A program made the translations under genes and the position numbers. The notes beneath the pieces were generated by a model, which was not told where the DNA came from, made no database searches, and was given only the letters and a program-made list of their open reading frames with translations. From Paraburkholderia saeva (GTDB lineage: Bacteria; Pseudomonadota; Gammaproteobacteria; Burkholderiales; Burkholderiaceae), in assembly GCF_907164555.1 (NCBI RefSeq), contig NZ_CAJQZC010000017.1:33225-97224 (forward strand): a DNA stretch of 64,000 nt. Direction: 5' to 3'. Position 1 is the stretch's first letter, and every line of letters begins with the position of its first letter. Shown in pieces: positions 61,768 through 64,000 of this stretch.

Positions 61768-63162
61768 ATGAGCATCTGGAAGCCGGATCCGAGCTTTTAT
61801 CCGTCACCCCGACTTGCCGCGCAAGCACCGCCCGAAACGCTCGCGTACGTCGCGGCGTTCGATCCCGATCGCAACCTGCCGGACGCCATCGAAATCGTCG
61901 ATGTCGATCCCGGTTCCCCGAACTACGCCAGCATCGTCGGCACCCTGCCGATGCCGAATACCGGCGACGAGTTGCATCATTTCGGCTGGAACGCGTGCTC
62001 GTCGTGTCTGTGCCCGAATGCGCCGCATCCGCACACCGAGCGACGCTACCTCGTCGTGCCCGGGTTGCGTTCGTCGCGCATTTACATCATCGATACAAAG
62101 GCCGATCCGCGCAAACCGGTCATCGCCAAGATCATCGAGCCCGAAACGATCGCGAGCCGCACCGGCTATTCGCGCCCGCATACGGTGCATTGTGGTCCAG
62201 GCGGCATCTACGTGACAGCGCTGGGAAATGCCGACGGCGGCGCACCCGGCGGAATTTTTCTGCTCGATCAACAAAGTTTCGAGCCGCTTGGGCGCTGGGA
62301 AGTCGATCGCGGCCCCCAGCAGCTCGCTTACGACGGCTGGTGGCATCTCGGCTACGACACGCTCGTCACAAGCGAATGGGGAACGCCTGATACATTCGAA
62401 AACGGCCTGATTCCTGAAGTGCTGCTTGGCGCACGTTACGGCCGCAAGCTGCATTTCTGGGATCTCACGCGGCGCAAACATCTGCAGGAAATCGACTTTG
62501 GTCCCGAGTATCAACTCGTCTTCGAACTGCGGCCCGCACACGATCCGACCAAGGCGTATGGCTTCGTCAACTGCGTGATCAGTCTGAAGGATCTGTCGTC
62601 ATCGATATGGGTCTGGTATCGCGACGGCGACGTGTGGGCGGTGCGCAAGATTATCGATATTCCCGCGGAACCAGCCAGTGCAGAAGTCCTGCCGCCCGTT
62701 TTGCAGTCGTTCGGGGCCGTCCCGCCTCTCGTGACGGACATTGATCTTTCGATGGACGACCGTTTTCTCTACGTTTCGTGCTGGGGCACAGGCGACCTGC
62801 TGCAATACGACGTATCCGATCCATTTGCGCCAAAGCTGACGGGCAAGGTACGGATTGGCGGCATTGTTTCGCGCGCTGCGCATCCAGCCGCACCAGACGA
62901 CGCGCTGAATGGCGGCCCGCAAATGGTGGAGATCAGTCGCGATGGAAAGCGGGTCTATTTCACCAATTCCCTGTACGGCGCCGTCGATCCGCAATTTTAT
63001 CCAGAGGGCATCGATGGCTGGATGGTGAAACTTGACGCCGGCGTCGACGGCGGCCTCACGTTTGACCCGAAATTCTTTCTCGAATGGCCAGCCGGACATC
63101 GTCCCCACCAGATCCGGCTGCAGGGCGGCGACTGCTCGTCTGATTCCTACTGCTACCCGTGA
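61768..63162 (+). CDS. Selenium-binding protein 56 family, methanethiol-oxidase-like
   Basis: This 464-residue beta-propeller protein matches the SBP56 family: PPETLAYVAAFDPDRNLPDA, HHFGWNACSSCLC with the conserved Cys pair, YSRPHTVHCGPGGIYVTALG and GPQMVEISRDGKRVYFTNSL, ending HQIRLQGGDCSSDSYCYP. Bacterial members oxidise methanethiol to formaldehyde, H2S and H2O2 using copper. A GGGAGG-type site lies upstream of the ATG at 61768. No signal peptide is evident, whereas the periplasmic bacterial enzyme is exported. Its stop overlaps the following membrane-protein gene by four bases. Confidence 0.88.
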   Translation: MSIWKPDPSFYPSPRLAAQAPPETLAYVAAFDPDRNLPDAIEIVDVDPGSPNYASIVGTLPMPNTGDELHHFGWNACSSCLCPNAPHPHTERRYLVVPGLRSSRIYIIDTKADPRKPVIAKIIEPETIASRTGYSRPHTVHCGPGGIYVTALGNADGGAPGGIFLLDQQSFEPLGRWEVDRGPQQLAYDGWWHLGYDTLVTSEWGTPDTFENGLIPEVLLGARYGRKLHFWDLTRRKHLQEIDFGPEYQLVFELRPAHDPTKAYGFVNCVISLKDLSSSIWVWYRDGDVWAVRKIIDIPAEPASAEVLPPVLQSFGAVPPLVTDIDLSMDDRFLYVSCWGTGDLLQYDVSDPFAPKLTGKVRIGGIVSRAAHPAAPDDALNGGPQMVEISRDGKRVYFTNSLYGAVDPQFYPEGIDGWMVKLDAGVDGGLTFDPKFFLEWPAGHRPHQIRLQGGDCSSDSYCYP

Positions 63163-63839
63163 CGCCGCTCGATCTTTCGACGTCGCCGGGTTGGACGTGG
63201 GTCGTCGTTGCCGGACTCGGCACATTTCATGGACTCAACCCGGCGATGGGCTGGCTCTTCGCGGTCGCGCTCGGCCTTTACCAGCGAAGCCGGCGCGTCG
63301 TGCTGCTCTCCCTGGTTCCGATCGCGCTGGGTCACGCGATGGCAGCCGCGTGCGTGCTGGCTGCGGGTCTTTCATTGAGTATGTCGATCGATCATCACGC
63401 GTTGAACCGGATATGTGGCGTGATTCTGATCGGTTGGGCCGCGTGGCACGCACTGCGCGGACATCGAGTGCGTTCACGAGTGGGCATGCAGGTGAAATTT
63501 GCAGGGCTGACGGCCTGGTCGTTTGTAATGTCGAGCGTACACGGCGCGGGGCTGATGCTGATTCCCGCCCTGCTGCCGGTTTGCGACGGTCTTGCGGGCG
63601 ACTCGTCGACACTGCCATCGAGCGCCAGTGGATTGCTGACGGGCGTGGGGCCTGTTGTTACCGTCGCAGTTACGGCTTTAATGATCCATACGGTCGCAAT
63701 GCTTCTCACGACGGGAATCGTGTCGCTGCTGGTGTTCGACAGGTTCGGCCTGGCGTTTCTGCGGACGAAATGGGTCAACGTGGACCTGCTGTGGACCGCC
63801 TCGCTCGCTGGATGCGGGATCGTACAACTGGGAATGTGA
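63159..63839 (+). CDS. Conserved membrane protein coupled to the SBP56 gene
   Basis: This 226-residue protein has about six membrane segments with polar/His motifs inside them: GLGTFHGLNPAMGWLFAVAL, LVPIALGHAMAAACVLAAGL, SFVMSSVHGAGLMLIPALLP and VAVTALMIHTVAMLLTTGIV. The His-containing helices recall metal or small-solute transporters of the NicO/RcnA and HupE/UreJ type, but I do not assign it. It starts with GTG at 63159, overlapping the SBP56 stop codon, so the two are translated together. A copper- or sulfur-related partner role is inference. Confidence 0.78.
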   Translation: MTPLDLSTSPGWTWVVVAGLGTFHGLNPAMGWLFAVALGLYQRSRRVVLLSLVPIALGHAMAAACVLAAGLSLSMSIDHHALNRICGVILIGWAAWHALRGHRVRSRVGMQVKFAGLTAWSFVMSSVHGAGLMLIPALLPVCDGLAGDSSTLPSSASGLLTGVGPVVTVAVTALMIHTVAMLLTTGIVSLLVFDRFGLAFLRTKWVNVDLLWTASLAGCGIVQLGM

Positions 63840-63984
63840 ACCAATTGACGTCAAGAATGGATTGCGCACTGGGGGGCGTGGTGCGGGGACCGGCTTCACC
63901 TCCGGGATTGCCGGATCGCATGCCCGACGGAGGGACACCGAAGGGCGTCTCTGAGCGGTAGCTTTTCGCGCCGTAAACGCCGAA

Positions 63985-64000
63985 ACCCCACTTTTGGGGT
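63985..64000 (+). terminator. Likely terminator hairpin cut by the window edge
   Basis: ACCCCA and TGGGGT pair around CTTT at the last bases of the window, preceded by AA. The expected downstream T-tract would lie outside. The 145 bases between the preceding gene and this hairpin show nothing else. Confidence 0.45.

Noticed and set aside
1..64000. CRISPR arrays, tRNA or rRNA genes, insertion sequences, prophage
   Set aside because: No regularly spaced repeats, cloverleaf-like or rRNA sequence, transposase motifs or phage structural genes were seen on either strand.

Overview
The window is GC-rich, densely coded DNA from a beta-proteobacterium of the Burkholderia/Paraburkholderia/Caballeronia group. 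That placement is an inference from gene content: an mdc malonate decarboxylase operon, a short-Q-loop bd oxidase, an OprB porin, several HutC/GntR/LysR regulators and ytfQRT-yjfF. I see no rRNA, tRNA, CRISPR array, insertion sequence or prophage. Almost everything looks like chromosomal metabolic and transport accessory sequence.

Layout. 0-8.5 kb: the end of a glycolipid-binding-family gene, a urea transporter, the bd oxidase genes cydA-cydB with a small DUF2474-type subunit, a convergent response regulator/hybrid kinase pair, and a divergent sigma-factor-like protein closed by a strong terminator. 8.6-12 kb: a 1123-residue fusion of a GMC (cholesterol-oxidase-like) oxidoreductase with an alpha/beta hydrolase. 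12-24.7 kb: two mirrored HutC-type cassettes. Cassette 1 has a FAD oxidase and a 2OG-Fe(II) oxygenase diverging from a complete amino-acid ABC importer and HutC-1. Cassette 2, on the minus strand, has a second complete ABC importer, a histidine-ammonia-lyase homologue and HutC-2. HutC-like palindromes lie in both promoter regions. The lyase lacks the Ala-Ser-Gly triad that forms the MIO cofactor, which suggests an ergothionase-like enzyme rather than histidase.

24.7-36.6 kb: an isoprenylcysteine-methyltransferase-like protein, arylamine N-acetyltransferase and a DUF2501 protein. Next is a Fur-box-controlled, apparently iron-related cluster: OprB porin, periplasmic beta-propeller, Tat-exported DyP peroxidase (EfeB-like) and an FbpABC-type ferric ABC importer. 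A LysR regulator and an EamA exporter follow. 37.6-38.5 kb: a yefM-yoeB toxin-antitoxin pair. 38.5-47.1 kb: an MFS transporter diverging from a GntR regulator and mdcABCDEGH. 47.2-52 kb: a galactofuranose/sugar ABC importer (ytfQRT-yjfF).

52.2-64 kb: mixed housekeeping and stress genes: alkB, rutE-like nitroreductase, a His-rich membrane protein, metallophosphoesterase, glgX, tspO, AI-2E-type permease, MgtC-like protein, GlsB-like protein, and an SBP56/methanethiol-oxidase gene overlapping a membrane-protein gene. Several long perfect inverted repeats sit between transporter genes (efeB/fbpA, ytfQ/ytfR, SBP/permease of cassette 2) and probably set unequal expression within operons. All functional calls come from reading motifs and context; no database search was run.
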